From NCBI GenBank assembly GCA_022410635.1, contig JAJVDF010000375.1:478329-542328 (forward strand): 64,000 nt of DNA, read 5' to 3'. Source of the DNA: Tretioscincus oriximinensis. Taxonomy: Eukaryota > Chordata > Lepidosauria > Squamata > Gymnophthalmidae. The first letter of the stretch is position 1. The number at the start of each line of letters is the position of its first letter. Under the pieces are notes generated by a model. The model was not told the origin of the DNA and ran no database searches. It was given only the letters and a program-made list of their open reading frames with translations. A program made the translations under genes and the position numbers. Shown here in pieces: positions 11,718-23,400 of the stretch.

Positions 11718-12010
11718 ATATCAGATCAACTCTTAATCACTGCCTTTCAAGGCTGAAGAGTCCTAAACGCTGCAGCCTGATTTCATATGGAAGGTGTCCC
11801 TTGATCATTCTTGGGCCCTTTTTTGCACCTTCTCCAATCCCACAATATCCTTTATGGTTGGTNAACAGAATTGTACACAGTATTCCAAATGTGTCCTCAA
11901 CATAGATTTAAAAAGAGGCAAAATGACACTTGCAGTNCTATTTCCGATTCCCTTTCTAATTTGCTTTTTTCACTGCTGCTGCACACTGGGCCGATACTTT
12001 CATTGAGCTG
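11718..12010 (-). mobile_element. CR1 LINE, 5' half of the interrupted copy
   Basis: The sequence continues the CR1 that stops at 8,838: 'cagatcaactcttaatcact' and 'tttcaaggctgaagagtcct' are the CR1 positions expected directly after 'gcatgattttatacac'. It decays near 12,010, just before a poly(C) run. Confidence 0.8.
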
Positions 12011-12494
12011 CTCGCCACCCCCCCCCCAGGGTCCCTCTCATGCTGTAGCCTAGGCAGCTCAGTCCCCATCACTTTATAGGAGTGATAGGGGTTCGTTTTC
12101 AGCGTCCAGGTTCTTTTCTGCTACGTGCAGAACAGAAGGCAAGGCTGCGGGGGTGACGTGTGGCCCTTGGGCTGCAGCCTGTAGGCTGACAGGCAAGGTA
12201 AAGCAATGTTTTGTTTGACACCACCGTTCTGTGCTTGTTTGAGTATTAAATATAACCTGGGCCATTATTGCCACAACAGCCTGACAAGAAAGGCTTTTCT
12301 GGAGTTGTTGGTGATGGTTGGAGCGGGAGCTGAGCCAGGATGTAGCCTTGGGGTTCCAGGGTGGCCCCTGANCCCAAGCCAGGCTTGGCATTCTCTGATC
12401 TGCTACCCCTTGAGCCTGCAGGCAGAGGAAGGACCATTCTCAGGCTCCCTAAGCAGGGTCCTGCCCAATTCTCTCCCTTGGGGACCGAAGAATC

Positions 12495-12600
12495 CTTGTA
12501 AGCCGCTTTGAGTCCCTTTGAAAGGTGAGAAAAGAACCCTATTCTTCTTCGTCTTCGTCTTGTTCTTCTTGTTCTTGTTCTTCTTGTTCTTCAGTATCGA
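12495..12600 (+). mobile_element. tRNA-type SINE, 3' part with TTC tail
   Basis: The text 'gtaagccgctttgagtccct' followed by 'gaaaggtgagaaaagaaccc' and an irregular (TTC/TTG)n tract is the 3' portion of the SINE found complete at 36,612-36,931. Here it is in sense orientation. Confidence 0.7.
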
Positions 12601-13319
12601 ACTTGGTGGCTCCAGTATCCTAATTCTGCTGCTGCTGCTTCCAAGATCCTGACCCAGCTCCTCATACTTGTGGGAAAGGGGAACAGCTTAACCAGTTTGC
12701 CTGCATCATTTTGTGTTCATCTTTTNTTGCGTCGTTGTTCACCTGCCTCTCGAAGCAGGATGGGCGTAAGAACAGGCCTGGCAGGGAGGCTGCCCGTGGA
12801 CAAATGAAACACCCACAGCCAGCATAGCAGTCCAGTCGTTTGCTGATGTTTGCCGTAACAGACTTCACACAAGCACTCGCTGGTTTGAGCTCAGAATCCA
12901 GGCAGAATTTAGACTTCCTGTTAGTGTAGAATATCAAATTCAGCCTGGCATTCACAGCGTGAAATGTTAGGAAAATCTTACCTAGTGCCTGCTTCTGAGC
13001 TCCTGCCTGGCTGGGTCCCCTTCTTCTGATCGCTGTCGCCTTGCGGGAGGGGGCTGCACAGAGGANCAGGGCTGCCCACCAGTTTGCACCTGGGCCACGG
13101 GGAGTCCTTGGGCTCCTGCTGGCACAAGCGCTGCCAGTTCCCTCCCCTACTGTCGTCCTCAGGTAGATTCTTCTGTACTTCAGAGGTTGTTTATCAGGTG
13201 AAGAAGCAAATTGGTGTCCTTGATATGCAAAGACATGATGCGTTTTCTTGGCCTCTTCGAGAGTCCCTGAGGAGAACATGCGCCTTGGTTATGGATGCCA
13301 GCTTGGTTTCCTGTCCGGT

Positions 13320-13665
13320 TTCACTGGCATGAGACTGCAACTCATGTTCTCCTTCATTGTGGAATGTACCTAGAACTCAGGAGGGAAATGATTCACCCCA
13401 TAATTCTTCCCTTTTCAGGAAGAAATGATGACCAGAACCTGAAAATATTAGTGGAGGACACAAACAATTCAATCACTGCTGTGGTGGCCAAGTACGGTCT
13501 CCTGGCAATGAAGATTAGGAAAAAGTTTTTTTTATTATTTTTAAATCTCGATTTTGCAATTTTTTTGAAAAGTTCCTAAGATTGATGTTTATCTTTTATA
13601 TGTTCAGTTGAATGCTACTGAAGTGCTGGTCAATGACCGTAATAAATTATTCATTCATGCAGGGG
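13320..13665 (+). mobile_element. Probable LINE ORF2 C-terminal fragment
   Basis: The frame at 13,320-13,579 reads ETATHVLLHCGMYLELRREM and later ITAVVAKYGLLAMKIRKKF, resembling the HxxxxC-containing C-terminal tail of LINE polyproteins. An AT-rich end with 'aataaattattcattcat' follows. The family is not certain. Confidence 0.45.
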
Positions 13666-14029
13666 AGGGCGCATGAGTCTTGGCGGGATGCACTTTGTTC
13701 TCCTTGAGCAAGAACCATGTGGGACTTGATGGTCATAGGATCCTTTGCTTGATTCAATGATCTTGCCTTGATTCAAAGGCCCAAGGGGCTCCCCAGCATG
13801 CAGCCGAGAGACTTGCAGGGCTGCACCCGCTGTCCCAGGACCCCTCCGGGCTGGGCAGAGGGGGCTGGGTTTAATCTCAGCTGGTCCTGCCGGCCTGCAT
13901 TGGAAAACCAGAATGGATTATTGGATTAGCTGAAATGATCATTGGTGGGGTAATCAGATCAGAGTTCATTTGACACACACACTTTTCTGCTTTCCTTCTG
14001 GTTGGTGCATGTCCACAAGGGCATGCACA

Positions 14030-14380
14030 GACAAAGGAAAGTATTTTTTCACCCGCCTATGGTCATCGGCCTATGGAATTTACTTCCTGAAGAGGTGGTG
14101 GTAGCTAACAGTTTAGATAGTTTCAAGACAGGATTAGACAGGTTTATGGACACCAAAGGTATAAATGGATACTAGGATGGATGTCTGGATGTTGCCTCTG
14201 GGATGGAACAACAGGCAGGACTCCTGAAATGCCATTTGCAGGGAGTCATGAACAAGAGCATATTTTGCTTTCCTCTGTTCGGACTGCCCAGGTGCATCTG
14301 GTGGGCCTCTGTGTGGGACAGAATGCTGGACTTGATGGGCTGTGGCCTGATCCAGTATGGCTCTTCTTATGTAGGGCGCA
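14030..14380 (+). mobile_element. CR1 LINE, 3'-end fragment
   Basis: This is a close relative of the copy at 1-287, starting slightly further upstream (from 'acaaaggaaagtattttttc') and including 'ggaatttacttcctgaagag'. It ends at 'tccagtatggctcttcttat'. Confidence 0.8.
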
Positions 14381-14959
14381 CCACCTTTGCAATCCCATGG
14401 GCAGAGGCCTGGGGTATCGAGAACCTGTGTGTGGCATCAGAGGTCTTTGTGCAAGGCAAGGCTTAGAAACCGCCGCCAAGTCAACTGGTGGTCAGATCGA
14501 CACTTGGGCGCTTGGCCAGGAGGAGCCTGCAAAAGGCTTTGGTCAGAGGAGGTTGTTTGCTCTTATGATGTGCAGGATAAATGTTTCCAGGATAGCGGCT
14601 CATGCATTGCTGTTTTTCATGGGAAAACGTTATAAAATTGATGCCAGTTGCAAATTCTGTATCAGTGTCGTTTGGCAGCCCATTGCCTGAGTGTGTGCTA
14701 AGAAGGGAGCATGGGCGTCTCCATCGTTCGTAAGCAGACAGGGAGAGAAAAAATAGAAAGTGCATCGTTTCCATGTTGTTTCCACTTCTAAAAAGCTGGT
14801 TGACAAATGATTCTCACTTGTATCCCCGTCTGTTCAGGGGCTACCAAATGGCAAACTGGGGCAGGACGTCCCGGGAGCCTGGCAGTTGGTAATTATTACT
14901 TTTTTTATATTATAAACATTGCAACACAAACATACAATAAATATACCTATAATAAAAGG

Positions 14960-15110
14960 GACACACAACAGTAGATACATGGGAACCACCACAGCCTGGT
15001 GGGGAAGATAGAATGTCAGCCTTTGGGCAAAATACCCATGTTAACCGCTTTGAGGCCCTTTGAAAGGTGAGAAATGCGGGGTATAAGAACCCAGTTACTC
15101 TTTCCCCTCC
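14960..15110 (+). mobile_element. tRNA-type SINE, 3' part
   Basis: The segment contains 'acatgggaaccaccacagcc', 'gtggggaagatagaatgtca' and 'aaggtgagaaatgcggggta', diagnostic of the SINE body described at 36,612-36,931, in sense orientation. The tRNA head is missing. Confidence 0.7.
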
Positions 15111-16435
15111 CTCTACATGTCCCTTCATGGGTGTCCACAGCGGTGTGAATATGATTCTTGGTTCCTTACCCTCGTGCAGTTTTCCGCAAGCAGTCCTTTG
15201 TTCACACAAGCTCTTATTTTCACATTATGGTGCACTGACAGCCCTCAGCTGCCTGGCCCTCCTTTCCACTATATATTCATCACATAGCCCAGGGTCCCAT
15301 GTCCAGCTGTTCTCCCACCTATTCTGAGGACCATCTGCTACCAATTCGTCTTCTGCCTCTATGTAGATTAAATTAGGTATTATACTTTTGGTAAAACGAA
15401 CATTTTAAATCTTCTGGCTCNAGTGCCTGGCTACCCCTATGGTGGGTTCATGAGAGTCGAAACTTCACCTGACCCAGAACACTGAGGGCCCTTAATGGAG
15501 CCGTCCTGGGAAGACCAGCCAGTGGGCACCTCCCTCTCTGCCTGGGTCACCGCGGAGGGCCTTACGGGGGAGCCGATCAGGCCTCCTGGCTGGCGTGTCT
15601 GCCGTTCTTTGGCCCTGGTTGCGTGACCTTTCGGGTAGCATGGCAGAAAGGGACCATTCTCAGTTGTGGCCCTAGCAGTCATCGGAGATTCAGGCAGTCA
15701 TTTTAAAAATCTTCCCCTGTGCCTTTTGGACTGTTCCAGGGCATGATTATTGCAGCCTCTTTTGAGGGGCAATTTCTGCGACTCTGTAATCCTCNTCGCT
15801 GTATGAAATCAGTGGTGTGTTAAATAAATAATTTGTGTTGGTTGGTAGAATACTTAATGCACACTGCTAAGTGTTTTGATCCCTTTAAAATTGTGGGGCA
15901 AACGCAATAATACAGATAATCATCATCAAGAAAGCTGTAGGACCTCAGAAAACGCTCCTGTGCAAACTGAAAAATTCCAACGCAAATCGGCTTAATGAAG
16001 CTAATCTCATTTGCCTGGGATTTATCAGCCTGGAAGATTTTCCTGTCCAGGAAAACCCACATCACCATGGGCAAGTGGGTAATCTCAGCTGACTTGACAG
16101 CAGTTCAGCNCTTGAGGTGGATGGGCCCTGGGCGGGATATTCGGACGGTGTTGGGAGGGGCGCAGGGATCCCCCCACCGTCCATTGGCCAGCAGGTGTTC
16201 TGGATACTGATGTGCTGCCTGGGGGTATCCTATGGCAAAGTATCTGGAAGACCCCAAGTGCTCCCAACTTTCTGCCTTTGGAAGTTCTCATGAGATTGGT
16301 CTAGGAAAGGAATACGGGCCCCTATGTACACACGNTCTGTGTTAGCTTGGAAGAGACAAGAGGCATGGCTCTTCTGATCCCAAATTGGGTGGATCTCAAC
16401 GTACAGCGGCTATGGTGAGGGTAGAACAGGCGAGG
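15111..16435. other. Unassigned intronic DNA
   Basis: No repeat family or exon could be supported in this stretch. Confidence 0.4.
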
Positions 16436-16439
16436 GTCT

Positions 16440-16555
16440 TGCTGCCTTCTGCTTAAGATGCCAGGAGCAATGGGTGGGCCATTGTGTGAGACAGAAGGCT
16501 GGACTAGGTGGGCTGCTGGCCCCATTCAGCAGGGCTCCTCCCGGGTTCTTATGTG
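16440..16555 (+). mobile_element. CR1 LINE, short 3' fragment
   Basis: The CR1 3' text 'gacagaaggctggactaggt' followed by 'cagcagggctcctcccgggt' marks a different CR1 subfamily from the copy at position 1. Confidence 0.65.
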
Positions 16556-16869
16556 AGCTTCAGAAGAGCTGCTTCCCTTCTGCATCTTCTGGGTGGACAG
16601 AAGAGCTGCTTCACCTTCTGTTGTCAAGGGTCATGGAGGCCTCTTCTTGGCCCCTGAGATGTTGTGCCCGTCAGGAGGCGCTTGGCCTTCTACTCCGCCT
16701 TGTTTCCACACTGGGGCTTCCTAGAGAGCAGCCCTGTTTGCCTTTCGATACTGGTGCCAGGAACCTTTGCTCTTCAGCCCTGTGAGTTTCTGGGGTTGTT
16801 TGGGTTACTTTTTAACAAGCAGTGGCTTGGCAGAGACGGTTAAAGGGAGAGATGGGTAAGAGTCAAAGA

Positions 16870-17085
16870 TCATTGGGCCTCCTAGGATGGATGACTTGAT
16901 GCTGCCTCCTAGAGGGAGCAACAGGCAGCATTTCTGACATTTGCAGGGCATCGAGAATAGGCCTCCTCCTGCTTGAGATGCCCAGGGGCAAGGGGTGGCC
17001 TCCGTTGAGACAGAAGGCTGGACTAGACGGGTCTCAGCCCCATTCAGTAGGGCTCCTCTAAGGTTCTTCTGACTCTCAGTCTGGA
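16870..17085 (+). mobile_element. CR1 LINE, 3' fragment
   Basis: 'cctaggatggatgacttgat', 'gcaacaggcagcatttctga' and 'gacagaaggctggactagac' occur in CR1 order. The copy is diverged and 3'-terminal. Confidence 0.7.
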
Positions 17086-17089
17086 TCAT

Positions 17090-19950
17090 CTTGCAAGACA
17101 GAGAGGGGCTTCCCTGCTTGATCCCCTGGAGGTGATCCTGCCCTGGCAGAAGCGGGGTGCCGCAAGCTGCCCTGGTGCTCCGGATCCCTCAGTGTTAGGC
17201 ACCCCGTTTCTTGTTCTCCCCCATAACAGAACCCAACCCCCTTCTATAAACCACCTTGGAGGCGTCACACTGCTTGAGGACCTTCTGTTCGCTAGTTTTC
17301 CACTTAAACCAGTGAAATAAGCCATTGCCTAAATTCATCACAACTGAGGCTGAGGGCATTCCTAGCTTCCTCCTCCCTTCACGTTCCTCCTCCCTGTGCT
17401 GTCTGCTGTTCCTGCTGCTGGGCTGGGTCAGCTTCCATAGCAACCGCTGCTGGACTGGCCCTGACTTTAGAACACTCTCGTGACTACTGTGCCCCTAGCA
17501 AATATATACTGTGTAGCGTGGTAGGCTTGGATTGTGTGGGGATTCTCTTCCTGCTTTTCTGCTGATGCATTGATTATCATCATAAATTGAAAAATTATGA
17601 ATTCCTAGTGGACAAATTGTGAATTAGGTCTGAGTGAGTTTTGAACTCAGGCAAAACCTGAATTTCCTCCCTCTCCTGCCCAAGGGAGGTGCCTGCTTGA
17701 CCCCTTTGTTCCCCCCAGCCCGAAGCTCCTCCCCCTCACCTGAGCAGCAGGGACCCCCAGCCAGCTTGCCAGGCCATGGTGGAAGGTGTCTGAGAATCTC
17801 ATACACTTTATCAGAATATTCACTTTTGTACAAGGTCCAAGNTCTCATGCGCCAATGCCCAAGAATTCCAATGGGGCGGAAGTCACATCATCGTGATGTC
17901 ACTTCCACCCCCTGCTTCTGAGAATGGCTCCCTGACATGATGTCAATTCCAGTCCCGCCCTGAAGTGATGTGACTTTTTGTGTGTGTGTGCTTTGCGTGA
18001 AAGTAAAAAACCAAAAATCTTGGACATTTTGGGGCTCCAGGGTGAGATTTCTGGCCAGAAAACTCCCAGTACTCCTGCATGGAAGCGCAGTGGAAAAGGG
18101 CCACATTCCTTGTCCGCTTGCTTGCCCTGAAGGGCCGCTGTGTCCTGCCCTCGCCCTGCACTCAGTTGCCCAGGGAGACTGGATGCCTCTGCCTGCAGGG
18201 GGGCCTGTGGGGTTTCCTAGCCTTGGAGTTTGTCTGCTGGCTGTTGGAGAAACGAAGCAAGGATTGCATTTGGACTTTCCAGGAAGGGTTCCAAGAAGTA
18301 CTAGCGCTCGTACTTGCTGTCCCGTTCCCATGCTTTGTACAGCCCTGCTTCTCCTTACTCACTGGCTTGAATCCCTGCTTCTGCAAGGCACTTCTGAGGC
18401 AAATGGGGGTAAGGACTTGTTGTATATGCCAAGGCCTGGGCCTGCCCCTGATGGAGAGAACAGCAGAGGATGAGGTAGGGGGAACCCCTTGCGAGGACCC
18501 CTGTTCTGCGTCCCACCTGCCAGGTCAAAGTTGCCTCCTTTGGGGTAGAACTTCTTTAACCGTGGGGTTTTGTTCTTCACTTCTTGAAAAGTGAATTTAT
18601 CAGTTCAGAAGTTCAGAGGGTTTCAAGTCAGGGTTTTGAAGGCCTTGTGGGCTACTGGAAAGTGTGGATTTGGTGGGCTGTGGATTTGGACTGGGGGTGT
18701 CCTAAGCTTTTGCTCCCATGGGTTTGATTGCATTTTGACCTCTTGACACACCGTCTCCTCCCACAGCCGGGCCCTGCTTGTTACCCATTTTAATTTGGGG
18801 AAGCCACTAAGATCCCCACGGTTCCCTGGAGCCTGGTCTGCTTTTCACTGCCATTTCAGCACATGGGAACAGCTGTGCAAAGGGCCTTTGTCAGGCCTGT
18901 GAAATTCGCCAAGCACAGCTTTTAGCTTAAACCTTCTCCATCGTCTGCATTATTTCCTTCGCTTCCCTGCCTGAAGATTTTGACAAGGAAATGTTTTAAA
19001 GATTATGGCAGCTTCCTTGTATGGGCTGAGGTGTGTGGGAGGAAAAGGAGTTCCTGTTTGATGCCTGGGGAGATGTGCCCACGTCTCAAAGCAGTGGAAA
19101 CAAGGGGCCCAATCTGGGGGGGGGGGGGGGATCCACCTAGCTATTTGGATGGAACCGAGGGGGACCCGTGTCTGTGCCCCAGGGGGGACCCGTGTCTGTG
19201 TGTGATGGGCATGTGGGGAGAGCAAACGCTTTGGGAACTGATCCTACACCAGATAAACGTACTAGTCATCCAGGCTTGGGATTGTTCTGGTTTGGGATGT
19301 ATTTTTCTTTTTTTTAGATGACTCTGATGTTAATCAAAGTGACAGGGACAACACGATGGCGGCGCCTTCAGGCACAATTCATCAGGAAAGAAGGGATGAG
19401 GCACAAATCCACATTGGCAGAGCTGCGTGTTAGGCCAGTTAGGATCCGGTCTCTGTCCAGAAAGGAGGCAGAAATTCCAAAACTTTCTTCCAAACCTGAG
19501 GGGGGGGGGTAGGTGAAAACAAAACGGAAGCAGTGATTAAAAGTGGATGAGAAACTGGCGCTGAAGGAGCCTTTGTATAAGGAAATTAGAGACTTCTTGT
19601 ATAATAAATTGGAGTTTGTTAACACTGGCCGGGGGGTGGGGGGGTGGGGCATCAGTTTGTTACATTTAGGTTGCATTTATTTCATATTTTTTTCTTTTGT
19701 GTATGCTATATATTGCGAATAAACTTGACCTTTAAAAAAAACCTGGATTGGGGGGGGGGGATGAAACAATAAAAAATAAGGGGAAAAATAATGGAAGAAA
19801 AGAAGGTGGGAAAGGTGCCAGGGGTGCCAGGGAGGAGTTTGATTCTCAGTGCTGTTTATAGGCTGCCCTGAAAACAGGCTTCAGACTGTGGTGTAAGGAA
19901 ACTGGCCACAGCAGGCATTTCTCTCAGGGACCTGGCCAAGGGGGGCTACC
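17090..19950. other. Unassigned intronic DNA with G-runs
   Basis: No exon was recognised. Long poly(G) runs occur near 19,118-19,130, 19,500-19,509 and 19,630-19,645, and another near 19,751 just follows. Open frames of up to 171 codons near 18,000-18,600 lack domains and flanking splice sites that would fit SPEN. Confidence 0.4.
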
Positions 19951-19954
19951 CCAA

Positions 19955-20215
19955 GAGAGACAGTGTGGTGCAGTGGTTATAGTGTTGGACTCTTATCTGG
20001 CCACCTCCCTGTTGGATTCCCCACTGGGTGACCTTGAGCCAGTCATAGTTCTTTAGAACTCTCTCAGCCCCGCCTAAATCATAGGGGGTCTGTTGTGGAG
20101 AAAACAACAAAAGCTATACATGCCGCCCTTTGGATGGTCGCCCTGAGAACTTTGGGTATAGGGTGGGATATAAGTACAAATAAATAAAATAAATTAATGA
20201 ATAAAATAAAGTAGG
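19955..20215 (+). mobile_element. tRNA-derived SINE with L2-like tail
   Basis: The head 'gacagtgtggtgcagtggtt...gttggactcttatc' resembles a tRNA A-box region, with 'gttggattcc' as a degraded B box. The body includes 'actgggtgaccttgagccag'. The 3' end reads 'gggtgggatataagtacaaa' and then repeated 'taaa', matching L2 tails in this window, which suggests L2-driven mobilisation. It ends about 255 bp before the first SPEN exon seen here. Confidence 0.65.
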
Positions 20216-20470
20216 CCTTAGTAGCCGCTTCTCAGCAGCTTTGGTTATTTGACTTAGAAGAGATTGCCCCCCACTCTTTTTCCGTTGTTTTTTTAATAGG
20301 CTCATTGATTCCATTGTGTTAATTATTGCTATATAAACANACGCTTTGTTTCCAAAATCTCTTTGGTCTGATTGTTGATGTGTGAAGAATCTTCCCAAGG
20401 GCAGGCTGAAGCTCTTTCTCTTGGGTGCAGGCCAGGTCTGGCTCCTGACACTGCCTTTTCCGTCCCACAG

Positions 20471-23400
20471 CAGCGACTCCAGCAGCAGTTCCAGTGACGA
20501 GTCTCCAGCCCGGTCTGTTCAGTCCACAGCCGTTCCAGCCCCCACCTCCCAGCTGCTCCCTTCTCTGGAAAAAGATGAACCACGGAAAAGTTTTGGAATT
20601 AAGGTTCAGAACCTTCCTGTGCGCTCTACAGGTGAGGCCCAAGCAATGCCCAGTGCCAGGAGGAGGGAGCCCACCTTCCCCTGGCAGATGCCACGTGGGT
20701 GTACCACCTTCTTCCAAACTCCATTTTGGTATCGGTGGCCAAATGNTGTATAGAAGGCCAGGCCACCCTTGGCTTTGAAAGAAAGGGGTTTTGGGTGGTT
20801 CCCATAGACAGACGTACCCTCCCACCCTCTGCGTCTGGGTTCAGATGGGAAAGACTATCTAAGTAATGTTGTGTCCTTTACATGCGTGTTTTGCATACAC
20901 AAATGTAAATCTCCTGGCAAGCAAGATAAAGCAGATTTATGTAGCTGTTCCTGGTTATTAGAGTGCAGGGAAGCAGCTCAGAACTCGGTTGTCAGGAAGG
21001 TTTCACTAGGCTGAGGAGCTAATTCAAAGTGAAATTTCTGCCGCCTGTAAATCTAAGCGGAGGGGGGACCAGAGGTGGCCCAGCTGAGCAGATGCCATGA
21101 ACAGGGATGGGAAGCTGCGCCATAAGCAGCCGGGGAGTGGGGGGGCTGATTTCTGAGCATAAACCTTCTAGTCTCCTCCTTGATTTGCAGACACTAGCCT
21201 TAAAGATGGATTATTCCATGAGTTTAAAAAGTACGGGAAGGTGACATCGGTACAGATCCACGGAGCTTCTGAGGAGCGGTACGGACTGGTTTTCTTCCGG
21301 CAGCAGGAGGACCAAGAGAAGGCCCTCAACGCCTCCAAGGGGAAACTCTTTTTTGGCATGCAGATTGAAGTGACCGCCTGGATAGGACCTGGTGAGTGGG
21401 GGGTGGAGTAATTGGGGCTTCCTTGCCACTTGTCCTGGGCAGAAGAGAATGCTGCAGCCCAACACAGGATCAGAGGCCAGTTGACAGTATCTGAAGCTGC
21501 AGGAGATTCCCAGGCTGGTAGCATTGGTGGGGTGGCTGACCTACTCGAAGCAGCATCTCTGCACGGTGGCTGGAACTACCCAGGAAGATGAGAAGTGTCT
21601 CTGTGGATTGTTGCAGCCAAGCAAAATTAGGAGAGGCGTCCAGGAAGGGGCTGTGGTTCGCATGCTATTTGGCCACGTTGAAAAAAGCAGGCCAGACTCG
21701 TGGCAAAAGCATCACCCTGCGCCTGCGCCAGCTTTTTCTATGTCTCAACCCTGTGCTTTCAGGTCGAGTTCCGCTATGGGAATGTTAATATTTTCCTGTT
21801 TTGCTCCAGGGTTTTTTCTTGGCGTAGAATAAGGTGAATGATGAACTGGCAAACTTTGGAGCTTAAGATCGTTGTGAGTCTGAGGAGGTGTACAAAATGC
21901 TAATAGGACTTTCCCACCTTCTGCCTCCAGAAACAGAAAGTGAGAATGAATTCCGCCCTTTGGATGAAAGGATAGATGAATTCCACCCCAAAGCCACAAG
22001 GACTCTCTTTATTGGTAACCTGGAAAAAACAACCACNTACCATGACCTTCGGAACATTTTCCAGCGCTTCGGAGGAATAGTGGTATGCATGTTTCTTTCC
22101 TTTATGAGCAAGAGGTGGCTTTGTGGTGGGAAAGGAGAGGCAGCTCCATAGCCTTAGGGTGAAAATAGCTCTCAGTGGGCATCCCAGTGGAAGCTGCTGC
22201 CATGGGCTACTGGCAGAAGGGCCTTTCTCTTGACAAGGGACCATGTAAGAGCAATGGAGGCAGCTCCCTCTGTGCTCAGTGGTTGTGAGGATGGCTTGTC
22301 TGTGACAGATGACCGTCAGCCTTTTTGCCTTGGTGAGTTCTGGGCACGCGCAGGAGCTGCCTGTCCATATCCCGGCAGGGACAATGCCCTGGGAATACTT
22401 ACCAGCCTAGCTGCCTTTGCTGGCTTGTAGCCCAGCTCTCAGCCGTTCCCTTCCCCTTTAGGATATTGACATCAAGAAGGTCAATGGGATCCCTCAATAT
22501 GCCTTTCTCCAGTACTGTGATATCGCAAGTGTGTGTAAAGCAATCAAGAAGATGGATGGCGAATACCTGGGCAATAATCGACTCAAGGTAGTGAATCTGT
22601 CTCATCTTAGAGGGTACCTTTGTTCCTGGCAGCGTGGGGAGGGGTCCCTGCGTGTCTCTTGGGATCTGGTGAAGACTTGACAGGCCGCCTGGATCTCCTG
22701 CAGTTTTGCCAATTCAAGGGAGTTGATTTTGCCAACTCCATGCCAACTCAACCAGCATGTATTTGTGCAAAGTACATCTGGTGTGTTTCTTGCTTGAACC
22801 TTCTTGACCAATTAGCTCCAAACTAACTGAAAGGCCTTTTCTTGGAACTGACAAGAAGTGTCGCTGTTTTGTCCCCAGCTGGGCTTTGGGAAAAGCATGC
22901 CCACAAACTGCGTCTGGCTGGATGGCTTCTCTTCAAACATCACAGATCAGTACTTGACGCGGCATTTCTGCCGCTACGGTCCTGTCGTGAAGGTAGGTGT
23001 GGTTCACCCCTTCTTCCCTTGACTGCCCCCTCCCCTCTGGCTCAATTATGCCTTGGGCATGTCTTTCCTTGCTTCTCTGGTGGTGAAAATGTTTCAGCTG
23101 GGGCCAACCTGCAGACCTTGTGTGATCTTGCCTGCTGTTCAGAGCTTTGGGAAGTTGCAGTTCTATTCTAGAATGGAGAGGGATGGACCAGGCAACATCT
23201 TATTGGCAGGTGCACCTCTGTAACAGGTTTCTGAGCCCAAAAGCAATGGTCCCTTGTCCCTTGGTGGATGTGGCAATGGGGGCTGATGGAGACTTTCATG
23301 GAACCTTCTGTGTGTATCCTAAGTGTCTGTCTGGGAAGCTCCTTAAGGAGCATTGAGACGAACTGTTGTGTAACAGTTTTCACAAGCAGTGATGTTCACG

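Noticed and set aside
12540..12600. Direct-repeat array resembling a CRISPR or satellite
   Set aside because: It is the irregular TTC/TTG tail of a SINE, and the genome is a vertebrate one.
17970..18594. Pair of overlapping 167-171 codon frames
   Set aside because: They have no recognisable domain, no consistent splice borders and no repeat match; most likely chance open frames in GC-rich intron.
1..20470. SPEN exons encoding RRM1 and the Arg/Ser-rich region
   Set aside because: I looked for the RRM1 and following blocks known from human SPEN and found none; the area reads as repeats and unassigned intron.
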